Source: Hordeum vulgare subsp. vulgare (Eukaryota > Streptophyta > Magnoliopsida > Poales > Poaceae). From it: a DNA stretch of 64,000 nucleotides. Numbering within the stretch: the stretch's first letter is position 1; the number at the start of each line of letters is the position of its first letter. Made by a program: the position numbers and the translations under genes. The DNA is taken from the NCBI RefSeq assembly GCF_904849725.1, contig NC_058524.1, positions 490,303,763 to 490,367,762 on the forward strand, given 5' to 3'. The notes beneath the pieces are model-generated. The model did no database searches. It worked only from the letters and a program-made list of their open reading frames with translations, and was not told the DNA's origin. Below are positions 36,401 to 46,934 of this stretch, one piece after another.

Positions 36401-37123
36401 CCTCTTCTCACCCATACCGTTGTCTACCACAAGATACCTGCAAGACTCGCAATTGGGACAATAGTCCAAGTGTGCATACTCCTTCCTAAATAAGGCACAT
36501 CCTTTCTCACATGCATCTATCTTCTCATAGGGCATCTTAAGTACATGAAGTATTTTGTCCGACTCGTACAGGTTTGCAGGCATGACATGGCCTTTGGGTA
36601 GGAAGCGTCCAAATAGTGTCATGATCGCGTCGTAGCATTCTCTTGCCAAGTTGAACTGAGCCTTCAGAGCCATTACTTGTCGAATTGCATCCAGCTGACA
36701 GAGCTCAGTGTGCTCATGGAGAGGACGTTTTGAAGACTCTAACATTTCATAAAAGGCCTTTGCAGATTCCTCCATCTCATCTTCCGAATCCCGAGCATCA
36801 TCAAAGTCTTGCACCATGCCTTCGATCCCGGTACCATGCTCGTCCGTGCGACGACGGACCACCTCAGCTCTTGTGAGTTGTATAGACTCATCATGAAATG
36901 TCCACACCGTACAATTAGGCTTAAAACCACTCCTCTCCAGGTGTTTAATCATTACAGCCTCTATCGTCTTTTTATAGTTGTCGCATCTAGGACAGGGGCA
37001 ATAGTTTCTTTCCTGGCCATTTGCGAATGCGGCTTTCACAAATTCCTTTGCTTTTGCAAACCATTCTTTCGTCATCTCTTTCTGACTAGGGTGACCGGTA
37101 TACATCCACGCACGATCACTCAT
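33489..37123 (-). pseudogene. TNP2-like CACTA transposase, CACTA-2 copy
   Basis: The start ATG at 37123 is intact (MSDRAWMYTGHPSQKEMTKEW, the Transpos_assoc domain with a CPCPRCDNY zinc-type motif). The tnp2 core spans about 36700-35300 (DGFNPFGM, HDLPAYALFSGWCVHGRFPCPQC, NIDMMHTEKN). DUF4218 follows at 35341-34690 (LSYFFHVLCAKELSP, FFNPMQHLILHL), then two short introns and DUF4216 (34286-33771, NGYLFRTF and VVVFKCYW), and a D/E-rich tail ending at 33489. Lesions: stop TAG at 36200-36202, frame changes near 36075, 35305 and 34700, and stop TGA at 33771. It has fewer lesions at the N-terminus than the CACTA-1 copy, in line with later insertion. The gene acts on CACTA ends in the nucleus by family knowledge. 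Confidence 0.9.
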
Positions 37124-37259
37124 CTTGCGTAGCTACTAAAGACAGAAGAAATATATTTATATATAATTTAGCAATTTTATTCATCGTTAATCAGGTTCGC
37201 CATTTTTATTACGTACAGGCAACCTAAATGCTAATAGGTAAAGATAGGTCCTAATCCCA

Positions 37260-37475
37260 CCCGAGTATGTGTAGATTGGGTTCGTTTTCCCATGCTCTGC
37301 TCCGGATCGAACGCAAAATTTTGGTAGCACCTCCCCGCTGTTCTCCTAATACACGTCTCCGCAATAAACAGAGAGGATGTGCATCCGAAGAACAATAGGG
37401 AGGCACTGACGAAATTCTGCATCGGATCTAGAGCACACCATACGGGAAAACGAACCCAATCTACACATACTCGGG
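37260..37475 (-). promoter_or_regulatory. Long palindrome in the CACTA-2 transposase leader
   Basis: A 216-bp inverted repeat. The outer 31 bases of the two arms are almost perfectly complementary (CCCGAGTATGTGTAGATTGG at the left, CCAATCTACACATACTCGGG at the right) and the remainder pairs with mismatches. It is homologous to 18853-19068 in CACTA-1. It lies between the TATA palindrome and the ATG at 37123, with an apparent leader intron in between. Confidence 0.8.
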
Positions 37476-37498
37476 TTGTCCATGGATAATGTTGGACA

Positions 37499-37563
37499 AT
37501 TCGAAAGGATGGCGGTTATAAATATGCAAAGACATGCATATTTATAGATGTCGCCCTTTCGAA
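37499..37563 (-). promoter_or_regulatory. Palindromic TATA-box promoter of the CACTA-2 transposase gene
   Basis: A 65-bp inverted repeat with a TATAAATATGCA in each arm, homologous to 18764-18829. Between it and the long palindrome, TGTCCATGGATAATGTTGGACA (37478-37498) is itself a short inverted repeat. Confidence 0.65.
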
Positions 37564-37799
37564 CGGGAGACGCATACTGGTCAAGCATACTGGTCACGCA
37601 TACTGATAAATTAATTTAATTACCTAAATCTAGAATGTTTCATCCGGAAACCGAGCCACGGTAAATGAAGGGGAGGGGAGGAGATGAAATTTGTACTGAC
37701 CCACGAATGCAGGGGTGGAGCTCGTACAACGCACGGGCAGGTCTTGGCACAGCAGACCTCACAGCGACGAGACAACTATCACAAGTAAATCCACCCGAT

Positions 37800-38620
37800 C
37801 AACACAAATATTCTAATTATGTCATTTTAGAGGAAACCAAGTTAAGAATATAATATTCATGAGATAACCAAGGTTTTTATGCCATTTTGTAGCTAAATGG
37901 GCTAATTATCTCATTGTTGTGGAAAATAAGGTCAGGAGAATAAGATAGAGGAGAAGAAAGAGGAGGAGGAGAATAAGAAGAAGAAATCAAGAAGAAGGAG
38001 AAGGATGAGGAGGAGAAGGAGGAGAAGAAGGAGGAGAAGGAAGTATTCTTCTTCTCTTCTTCTCTTCTTCTTCTCTTCTTCTTTTCTTCTTCTCCTTCTT
38101 ATTTTTGTCTTCTCCTCCTCCTCTTCTTGTTCTTGTTGTTGTTCTCCTCCTCCTCTTCTCCTCCTCCTCCTCTTCTTCTTCTTCCTATTCTTTCTATTAA
38201 GCTAACTAACTAACTAACCTAACTAACCAAGCAAACTAAACCTATCGCTAAACCTAGATAGCACTAAACAGCAAAAAAACAGAATCTACCACAAAGTAAC
38301 TAAAAAAGAATCTAGCTACCACTAAATACCAAACAATAAAAAATCAACTTCTTCTTCTTTTTTCTCTTCTTCTCCTTCTTATTTTTTTCTTATTCTCTTC
38401 CTATCTTCTTCTTTACTTCTCCTCCTTCTTATATTTTCTTCTCTTCTTCTTCTTCTTCTTCTTCTTCTCCTTCTTATTTTTGTCTTCTCCTCTTCTTCTT
38501 CTTCTTCTTCTTCTTTTTCTTCTCCTCCTCCTCCTCCTCCTACTCCTCTTCTTCTTCTCCTCTTCTCGTCCTCCTCCTCCTCCTCTTCTCCTCTTCTCCT
38601 CCTCCACCTAACTAACCAAG
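37800..38620. repeat. Extra copy of the 385-bp unit and GAA/CTT tracts, 5' side of CACTA-2
   Basis: About 37808-38200 holds the same elements as the array at 27720-30800, in the same orientation: ATTATGTCATTTTAGAGGAAA, a TATAATATT segment, AACCAAGG, ATGCCATTTTG, then a purine arm and a pyrimidine arm. From 38200 to 38620 there are CTT/CTCCT-rich tracts separated by AACTAACCTAACTAACC-type segments, apparently further decayed units. Confidence 0.85.
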
Positions 38621-39373
38621 CTAACTAACTAACGTAACTAAAACGACTAACCTAACTAAATCTACCACTAAAACTACTAACAATAATCTAGCTACCACTA
38701 ATTAACAAAACAAAACTAAATCTGTAAATTAGCAAAAAAAGAAGAAAAAAAAGACTCACCGGAGGGGGGCGGCCGTGGAGGAGGAGGGTGCGGCGGTGGA
38801 GAAGACGGCGGTGGTGGCGGAGGAGATGGTGGTGGAGAAGGGGCGAGCTCCGACGGCGGTGGAGGAGGAGGAGGTCCCGAGAAGGAGGAGGGGGCGTGGT
38901 GGAGGAGGGGGTGCAGGGAGGCCGGAGGAGGGCGCAGGGAGGCTGGAGGAGGAGGGGGCGGCGATGCAGGGAGGCCGGAGGAGGGAGGTGGAGGGGGCGC
39001 AGGGAGGCCGAAGGAGGAGGGGGCGGCGGCGCAGGGAGGCCGGAGGCCGGAGGAGGAGGGGGCGCAGGGAGGCCGGAGGAGGAGGGGCGGCGACCCAGGG
39101 AGGCCGGAGGAGGGCGCGCCGGTGGTGGTGGTGTTGGGGGTGAGAGAGAGGGGTGTGCGGTGGCCGTTAGGGGTGAGAGATAGGCGCGTGGGGTGGGGCT
39201 AACGGCCGTTAGGGGCGCACCCTCTATGTCGTCCGCCTCCCGACGGCACAGAGGAGAAAACCGAACGGCAAAGAGAGAGGTCGTTAGGGGGGGAGAGGGG
39301 GTGCGGGGTGGGCCAGCCGAGCGCTTTGCCGTCTGCCTAAGTTAAGTTTGCCGTGAGCCCAGATCTTTGCCGT
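38621..39373 (-). repeat. GC-rich leader and 5' subterminal repeats of CACTA-2, inner part
   Basis: Degenerate GGAGG-rich repeats of a GCAGGGAGGCCGGAGGAGG type (38900-39120), then GTTAGGGGTGAGAG segments and, from about 39235, GACGGCAAAG-type motifs. It is the counterpart of 9660-10500 in CACTA-1. The long plus-strand frames (38775-39183) are R/G/E-rich compositional ORFs, not genes. Confidence 0.8.
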
Positions 39374-42300
39374 TGTCGGGACCCCGATCCTAAGCCATAG
39401 GAATCCAGCCTGTAACACATCACATCTCTTTGCGGTCTCACGCACGGTTATCCCCACGGCTGCAGCCTTACCTTAGCCGGGATCGTTTGCGCCTTTTGAC
39501 TCGCGTATGCAATTGTGTTGCTAGCAATCCAATGACAAAGAACCCGGATCGACATGTCTAGTTATAAACCAAAGTGGCAGTTCCGCACAGGGACAGGCAT
39601 ACATGACCCAGCAAAGCAGGTGTCGGTCACCAACGAATGTAGACGAGTCCTAGCAAGCTACAAGGACTCCATTACATCGCGTGACATTTCCCCAACGGGG
39701 ACAGACACAGCAGCTAAGAAGGACACATGCCGGTCAACCAATGTGTCCGGGGCAGTAGGGAACTACCATGGCTCATTGGATCACAAAGGGGCATTTCCCT
39801 GTAAGGAATGCTACTAAAGCCTACGGCTAGGTAATCGAACCCCATACATATCAAGTACGACACACGTATGCATGGCATACCGATATGTATAGATAAATCG
39901 ATGGCATCACAACATAACCATAAACATACAAGCTTTATTTAAAAGGCTCGGAAGAGCCTCACACATAATATTACACAGTAGGGGTCTCACGACCCATCAT
40001 AACAGTCATTCAAATTACAAGCCAGCGGAAGTAGATAAACTATCTGAATACAGTCAGATGAAACTAGAAGGCACATGGCCTGACTATACTACAGACCCAC
40101 CCTAGGGCCAGATCGTAGCTGGGATACCAGCTACTCGTCGTCGTCGATGTCTAGGAAGAACCCTCCATTAGGGTCATTAACAACCTCTGCAACAAATTAC
40201 TAAGCAAACATGAGTACAAGAGTACTCAGCAAGACTTTAGGATAACTATCTACTCATGCAATGTATCAATAAGGAATTGTGGGGTTTCATGCAGAAAGCC
40301 AGCATTTGACTCGTGGCTAGAAAACTTGCATTTTTAAATAATTTTGACAACTTGATTTCTCGCACACGAGTCCACTAACACCACAACAATACTCCATCGT
40401 GGAATTATTCCGTCTCCGTATGGAAATTCTGTCCACGACACTCACGCTTATCTTGACAATTTTATGAGTAGCCATTGAAGTTATCTATGAACAACATATG
40501 TCTCCAAGTAGTCCATATCCGCGGGCGCGGCTATTCGAATAGATCATAACCCTGCAGGGGTGTACTTCTTCACACACGCTCTCGCCACTTATCGCCATGT
40601 GCACGTCATGCACCTCGGCAACCTTCAAGCGGAAGCCCAGCGAGGGAGTCGGCCACGACCGTTAACCACGCTAATACTTAGTCCAGGTCTATCGCCTATG
40701 TGAGGGTAACCCGCATGGAAGTCCGGCCGAGGTTTCCATCACGGCCCCAAACGATGTGCGCAGGTTTCCCAAGCCCACCATCCGGGTGCCACTTGGTATA
40801 CCGTGCCACTGCCTACCGCATCACAGCCCACCTCTCAGGTCAGCGCTATACACGGCCTCCAGCATGACTATAAACACCAGAAACTACTTGCAACTCCTGG
40901 ACCGAGTACTAAGCGATTAATAAGTCGAGAGGGTCAATTAAGTATCCCAACATGTGGTAGTATCTAGTCTTGGATTACATACACGGAACTCAGTTCCTAA
41001 GGACGGTTCCAATGAAACAACTCGCCATGTACTCCTACATAGCCTTTCACCGGTACCTTTACCAAATCAGGTTCAACACACAACCTTTACTTACTGAACA
41101 CATTCTCACAATTCTGTTCATCTCCCAGATGGCAGACCCTACACAACTCTAAGCATAGCATGCATAGCAGGATAAGGCACAACATGGCTCAAGCATCTAC
41201 CAGGTATGCTAGGTTGCAAGGTTCAGCTATTTACTGTGACAAACACAGGTCATGCAAAGGAAGTGGGTTCAACTAACGAGGCAAAAGCATTTGAAGCATT
41301 TGATCCTAATGCAATAAGTGGAGGAGCGAGAACATGGGATTTATTGGGATGATCAAAATGGTTGCTTGCCTTGTTGCTCAAAGGAGGGACAATATCCGTC
41401 AGTCGGATACTCGGTGGAATCCGGAGGAGCGGAGCCTACCGAAAGAAATGACAACAATCAATAACAATCATATGAAACAAAATGATGCATGAGCATGGCA
41501 CGAAGATGCAAGGTGGTATGCTAATGTAGCTATCATTTATTAAGTTTGAAGTTGGTTTGAATCAGATTCAAATATCACTTCAAACGAGGTATTCTCGAAT
41601 AGCATTTTAATTGATTCGAGCTGATGCTCAGATCAACTTGTTTTTAACATGCATGGGAATGATATGTTAAGTTGTTGGTTGTGATTGAACAATGTCTGAT
41701 CATAGCATTTGAAGTGGAATTCAAATGATTTTCAAATTCCAACACCAAGGCATTCATTAAATTTAACCTATCCATCATTTTACATGTTTGGTCCAGTAAC
41801 ATTTTCAAACATGTTTGAAAATGCCATATTCAGATTCCTTGGATTTTTCTGATACTTTTTCATATATAAATTATTTTCATTGGAGTTAAAGATTAATTTC
41901 TATGATTTTTAGAAGTTTTAGGCATTTTCTGGAATTCTTTTAAAACAGAAAAGCTACTTATTGCGTCAGCATGGCATGAGCAGGTCCAACTAGCCGTTGA
42001 AACTCAAACCTGACCAGTGGGACCCACTGGTCAGTGGCTCTGTTCAGTTTTGGATTAGATTTAAACTTAATTAGCTAATTAACAACACTGGACCCATATG
42101 TCAGTGACTTATTAGTTTAATTAATTTTATTTTTATTAACTATAATAATCCAAAGGCTGGCCCCACGCGTCAGTGGCTCACGCCCGCAGAGATCCACCGG
42201 CGGCGAGGTCGTCCTCGCCGGCGGTGAGCCTCCGGCGACCACCAGAACGGCGGAGGGGCTCGGAAACGGTGCACAAGCGGCCAAACTCTACGCGGAGTGC

Positions 42301-43470
42301 ACCTGAGGAACGGCACGTCTCCCGCAGGTTCATTTTTGCACCTAGCCGGGGATGATCTGGCCGGAGATGACGCCGGCGACGAGCTTGGCGGCGGCCGAAG
42401 CTCGGGCATCGTCGGGCTAGTCGAATCCGAAGGAGATAGGCACGGGGCTGAGCACCTATGGCGTCTACTTGACGGCCTAAAGCTACTGGTGGCCTCAGAA
42501 GGACGAGCCGTTCACCGGAGAGGTACCGGCGACGAGCTCCCGCGGTGGATCTCGTCGGGCTCCGGCGAAATCAGGGCTAGAGGAAGAGATCGAAGGGGAA
42601 AACTTGGGGGAAAGCTTGCTAGGCTCACGGGGAGTGAAGTGGAAGGCTTAGACGGCTCGGGGAGGCGCTGTGGGCGACGAATCGAACGAAGCTCGCCGGC
42701 GACCGAAGCTTGAAGACGACGGTTTCGTGGGCGTTGCAGGGCTCGGGGGGTCTTCTTCTTCTGCACGGATGACCAGCTCGTCGAGGCGGAGCGAATGGAG
42801 CACTCCAGGGGGGAGATCCTGTGGCTAGAGGGCTCGGGCAGCTCGAGCTCGACCTGCTGTCAATGGCGGCAGTGGGGAACGAAGCAACCGAGAGGAGAGG
42901 GGAGGAATGGATCGCGGGGATGGATAGGGCCGTGCTCGGGGAGGTTATCCCCGTCTTGCGAGCGCACCGGGACGTCCAGGCAGGCACGTAAGTGTTTTGC
43001 ATTTTTTTCTTGTTTTGTTTTCTGATTTGCTAACTATTTTGATTTGCTATTTATTTCAGCTCCAAAATAATTTATAAAAATATTTTGAACCCACCAGAAT
43101 AATAGTTGGAATATTTCCAACCATTCCTGAAGTTTTCAACATTTTTGAAAACTTAAAGTTTTTGAATTCAAATTTAAACTTGAATTCAGTAGCTTTTTGA
43201 ATTTAAATAAAATTCCAAATCTGTTCCAAAAATATTTTTCTTCCCTGATTATTTGTTTTCATGAATTATCAGAAAAGTTGAACTTTTCTTGAGGCCATTT
43301 TGGGTTCATTGATTTTAACAAGTTTGGAATTTCTTTGAATTTGAGAAGTGGCTAGGTTTTTGAGTTTTGCTTCACCACTTGCTTTGATCTTGTTGCAATT
43401 TTCTTGGATGCAATGCAAAGAAGATATGAGCACAATGCTATACTTTGGTTAGGGTTCGAGGGATGTGACA
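39374..43470. mobile_element. Solo LTR, 4.1 kb (LARD-like)
   Basis: The boundaries are TGTCGGGACC at 39374 and GGATGTGACA at 43470, with an exact 5-bp duplication GCCGT (39369-39373 and 43471-43475). No part of it is duplicated within the window and there is no primer site or coding domain inside, so it is a single very long LTR, probably left by LTR-LTR recombination. A length near 4 kb suggests a large retrotransposon derivative such as Sukkula; the family name is not verified. Its own orientation is not resolved. A CpG-rich part (42170-42990) carries ORFs of up to 138 codons with no recognised domain. Confidence 0.85.
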
Positions 43471-43475
43471 GCCGT

Positions 43476-43661
43476 CAGCCTGAGTGGTGTTTGCCGTGAG
43501 CCAGTAGACGGCAAAGAAGCAGCAGATGGCAAAGACCCTCTTTGCCATCAGCCTTCTCTTTGTCGTCTGGTTTCTGGTAGCTGATGGCAAAGAGGGTCTT
43601 TGCCATCAGCGAGCAGACGGCAAAGAAGTAGCAGATGGCAAAAAATTGTTTTCTAGTAGTG
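43476..43661 (-). repeat. CACTA-2 5' TIR and subterminal repeats, outer part
   Basis: Copies of GACGGCAAAG and CTTTGCCATC in both orientations, ending with TTTTCTAGTAGTG, the reverse of the CACTACTAGAAAA terminus. Confidence 0.9.
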
Positions 43662-45333
43662 TTGGGTGCCCCGGCCCTGCCGGAGGTGGAGATCGACGGT
43701 GTTTTGTGCGACACGCGGGCCGACATGGTGATCAGACAGTTCTGGGTAATTTCTCCTTTGCACAATTATAAATCAACCATAGCTATTTATTGTACTAATC
43801 AGTGTTGTCTCATTTGCAGACCTTCTACGGGTGTGAGGAGGGATACGAGGAGGACGCGACAAAGGTTATTGAAACGAATGCCGCCGCCTACTTCAAAACT
43901 TTCGGCACGAGGCTCGGGTGCAGGCTGTTCGAGACTACTATGCCTCACGGAGTATTAGGAAGGAAAAGGCAATGTGTCGCGATTCTAAGATGGAGAAGGA
44001 GCATTACATGAAGGTAATTACATATTATTAAGGCCTTGTAGCTAGTTTCCTTGATATGATTCTTACGTGTTGTGCTCAAATTTCTCTTTATTAACTTAGG
44101 TGCCCCCGATATAGTGTGTGGATAAGATGGATTGTTGGGGGCCTTGGTGGATCAGTGGTGCTCTGAAAGGTGGGAGGCCAGCCACAACAACACCAAGGAG
44201 AGGCGTGGCAAAATGGTTGGTGTGCCACACCATCAAGGGAGCGTCAACTTAATCCAATTTGGTGAGAATTGGGTATGTGGTCTGCTTCATGACTCGTGCA
44301 ATACATTCTTAATGTTAGCTTGAGCCCTTTACTAATAAATTTTTCATCTCTCTCTCTCTTTTAGGCGCGTCACAATCGTCACAATAAGACGGAGGTGCCA
44401 CAGATGTACGACCTCTATGCAATGGCCCATACTGCCTCGTACAAGAAGGTCAAGGCATTCTCTGAGTCTGACCTCGAGCATCCTGAAAACTTCACCAACA
44501 TCTCCTCCCAGCACAAGCTCGTGAAGTACAAAGATCACGGGAAGGCGAGGAAAGCGGAGGACTTTAACCCGAGCCAGGGGCCTATTGATCCAGAGCTGGT
44601 GATGGTAGTTGGCAACGGGAGGCCCCATGGCTTGATCGCCATTGGAGACGGCCTTATACGTCGTCCTAGCACTCTCCGACAGATAAAGGCACGCCAAACG
44701 AGCTCTTGTCCTGAGATAACACCTTGTCCACGGCCAGTCGAGCTCGCCATCGAGGTTAGTTTAATGGACTCAACTATCTTTCCGCATTACGTTGTGTGTG
44801 CGAACCAATATGATTACAGTGTTAACAATGAGTTGTGTTGCAAGCTGCTATTCTGAAAGAGAGATAGGCAATGCAGGCGCTTTTTGCGGAGAAGGATAAG
44901 GAGATGAAGGAGTTGGAGGAGAGGACGGTTGCGTTGGTGGAGGCGGAGAGGGCACGAAATGATGTGTCTAACAGGTCCATGTACGAGCTCTTTGTGGTAA
45001 GTTTCTTCTTCGTATTTGTAAAATATTGCATTTTACTGTTCGTTTCATTAATAACTAAAAAGTTTGACTTGTCGAAACCAAATGTACAGTCTATGTGCGA
45101 GAAGACCGGCCACGTACCTTCGGCGATGCCACTCATTAACATGGCGGGGACGGTGAGTTTCATTTCAATGAAGTGATCTTTTGAGTGTCATCATGCTAAC
45201 GACACGTTGCAAACGATTTTTGGTGCAGAATATCTCCCGAAACGCATCGCACGACCCTTCTACAGTGGATCCTTCTCCAAGGCAGCCTTCTCCAGGTGAA
45301 ACAAGCCAGAGCCACCGTGCTTCACCGCCGTGA
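43662..45333 (+). pseudogene. CACTA-1 second gene, second part
   Basis: Continues the exon broken at 23866: GAPALPEVEIDGVLCDTRADMV follows on from SEHYL and aligns with the CACTA-2 copy (EEIIDGVLCHTRAEMV). Next exons: about 43820-44010 (a frameshift near 43875, after which RRLLQNFRHEARVQAV is in another frame); about 44100-44265 with the Ptta/En/Spm segment WCSERWEASHNN and KMVGVPHHQGSVNLIQFGENW; 44365-44755 with QMYDLYAMAHTASYKK and RPHGLIAIGDG; 44847-44996, a coiled coil rich in E/K; then CEKTGHVPSAMP and a last exon ending SHRASPP at TGA 45331-45333. It would be an accessory CACTA protein by family analogy. A tandem array follows. Confidence 0.8.
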
Positions 45334-45399
45334 TGACGAGAATGGTATGTTTTTTCTAGTGTTTTGCTTAACAACCGCATAATGATCTTTACTTACCTT

Positions 45400-46545
45400 A
45401 CCTTAGCTCCAAAATGACATATTTTACCCAAGTTAGCTCTAGAATGACCTATACTTAGCTTGGCTTCGACCTAAATGACATAATTAGCTTAGTTAGCTCC
45501 AAAATAGCCTATTTAATAATAAAAAATGACCTATACTAGCTAAGTTCTCTCCTAAATGACATAATAAGCTTATGTATCCCCAAGATGACCTATTCCCCCT
45601 AACTTAGCTATTAAATGGCCTATAATTAGCTTAGTTATCTACAAAATGGCTTAATAAGCATAGTTAGCTCCAAAATAACATATTTTACCCAAGTTGGCTC
45701 TAGAATGACCTATACTTAACTTGGCTTCCACCTAAATGACATAATTAGCTTAGTTAGCTCCTAAATGGCCTATTTAATAAAAAATGACGTATACTTAACT
45801 AAGTTCTCTCCTAAATAACATAATATGCTTATGTAGCACCAAGATGACCTATTCCCCCTAACTTAACTATTAAATGGCCTATAATTAGCTTAGCTAGCTC
45901 CAAAATGGCTTAATAAGCATAGTTAGCTCCAAAATGACATATTTTACCCAAGTTAGCTCTAGAATGACCTATACTTAGCGTGGCTTCCACCTAAATGACA
46001 TAATTAGCTTAGTTAGCTCCAAAATGGCCTATTTAATAAAAATGACCTATACTTAGCTAAGTTCTTTCCTAAATGACATAATATGCTTACATAGCTCCAA
46101 GATGACCTATTCCCCTAACTTAGCTATTAAATGGCCTATAATTATCTTAGCTAGCTCCAAAATGGCTTAATAAGCATAGTTAGCTCCAAAATGACCTATT
46201 TTACCCAAGTTAGCTCTAGAATGACCTATACTTTGCATGGCTTCCTCCTAAATGACAGAATTAGCTTAGTTAGCTACAGAATGGCCTATTTAATGAAAAA
46301 ATGACCTATACTTAGCTAAGTTCTCTCCTAAATGACATAATATGCTTACGTAGCTCCAAGATGACCTATTCCCCCAAACTTAGCTATTAAATGGCCTATA
46401 ATTAGCTTAGCTAGCTCCAAAATGGCTTAATAAGCATAGTTAGCTCCAAAATGACATATACTTAGCTTAGTTTTCCTCCTAAATGATGTAGTAAGTTAAA
46501 TTAGTTCCGAAATGACCTATACTTCTCTTCTTCATCTAGTCTTCT
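45400..46545. repeat. Tandem array of about 260-bp units in CACTA-1
   Basis: The segment AAAATGACATATTTTACCC (with variants) starts at 45411, 45672, 45931 and 46188, and a partial unit at 46448, giving periods of 257-261 bp. Units are AT-rich, built of TTAGCTCCAAAATG- and CTAAATGACATAATTAGC-type subrepeats. Like the array in CACTA-2, it follows the second gene directly. Confidence 0.95.
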
Positions 46546-46819
46546 TCTTCTAACTTTCTTATTTCCCATTTTGCAGATTACATTCACTTCACGGAAGCTT
46601 GGGTTATATTTATGGAGTGCTTCAATATGGTTTCTTCTAAAATGGCTTCACGCAAGCTTGGATTGAAACTGTTGTAGTATAGGGATATGAAAATTTGTAT
46701 GTATGGATGAAACTAGTGTAATATATGGTTTGGTACGGATGAAACTTGCATAATATGTATCTATTATGGATGAAACTTATTTTAATATGGTTATGAGTAT
46801 GGCAACAACATTATTTCTG

Positions 46820-46891
<72 letters not shown>

Positions 46892-46934
46892 GATTTGTGT
46901 GAAATTGTTGGATATTATAAAAAATAAAATAAAC
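46546..46934. other. CACTA-1 3' spacer with (TA)n microsatellite
   Basis: It includes two related segments with CTTCACG(G/C)AAGCTTGG and repeated GGATGAAACT(A/T) units, then an uninterrupted (TA)33 at 46822-46887. No gene. Confidence 0.85.

Larger units (their letters stand above)
23867..43661 (-). mobile_element. CACTA-2: CACTA transposon inserted in CACTA-1
   Basis: Ends are CACTATAGGAAT at 23867 and the reverse of CACTACTAGAAAAC at 43661. The flanks ACTTG(T) and TTGGGTGCC rejoin to a continuous exon of CACTA-1, with a 3-bp duplication TTG and one extra T at the left end. Genes run on the minus strand: TNP2-like (37123-33489), then the second gene (33345-30825), then a tandem array (30800-27720). 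Nested inside are a deleted copia element (24061-26971) and a solo LTR (39374-43470). Without them the element is about 12.8 kb. Its genes are homologous to those of CACTA-1 throughout, so it is the same family or a close one. Confidence 0.92.

Noticed and set aside
38775..39183. Two overlapping R/G/E-rich ORFs of 122 and 131 aa
   Set aside because: Open in two frames over degenerate GGAGG repeats; same reasoning as for the CACTA-1 leader.
42170..43025. CpG-rich block with ORFs of up to 138 aa in the 4.1-kb LTR, considered as a captured host gene
   Set aside because: No domain recognised, both strands open, and exact LTR boundaries surround it. A captured fragment cannot be excluded without a search.
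45400..46545. Regular repeats considered as a CRISPR or satellite array
   Set aside because: Units are about 260 bp without constant short repeats and unique spacers, and the context is a plant transposon. They are an internal tandem array of CACTA-1.
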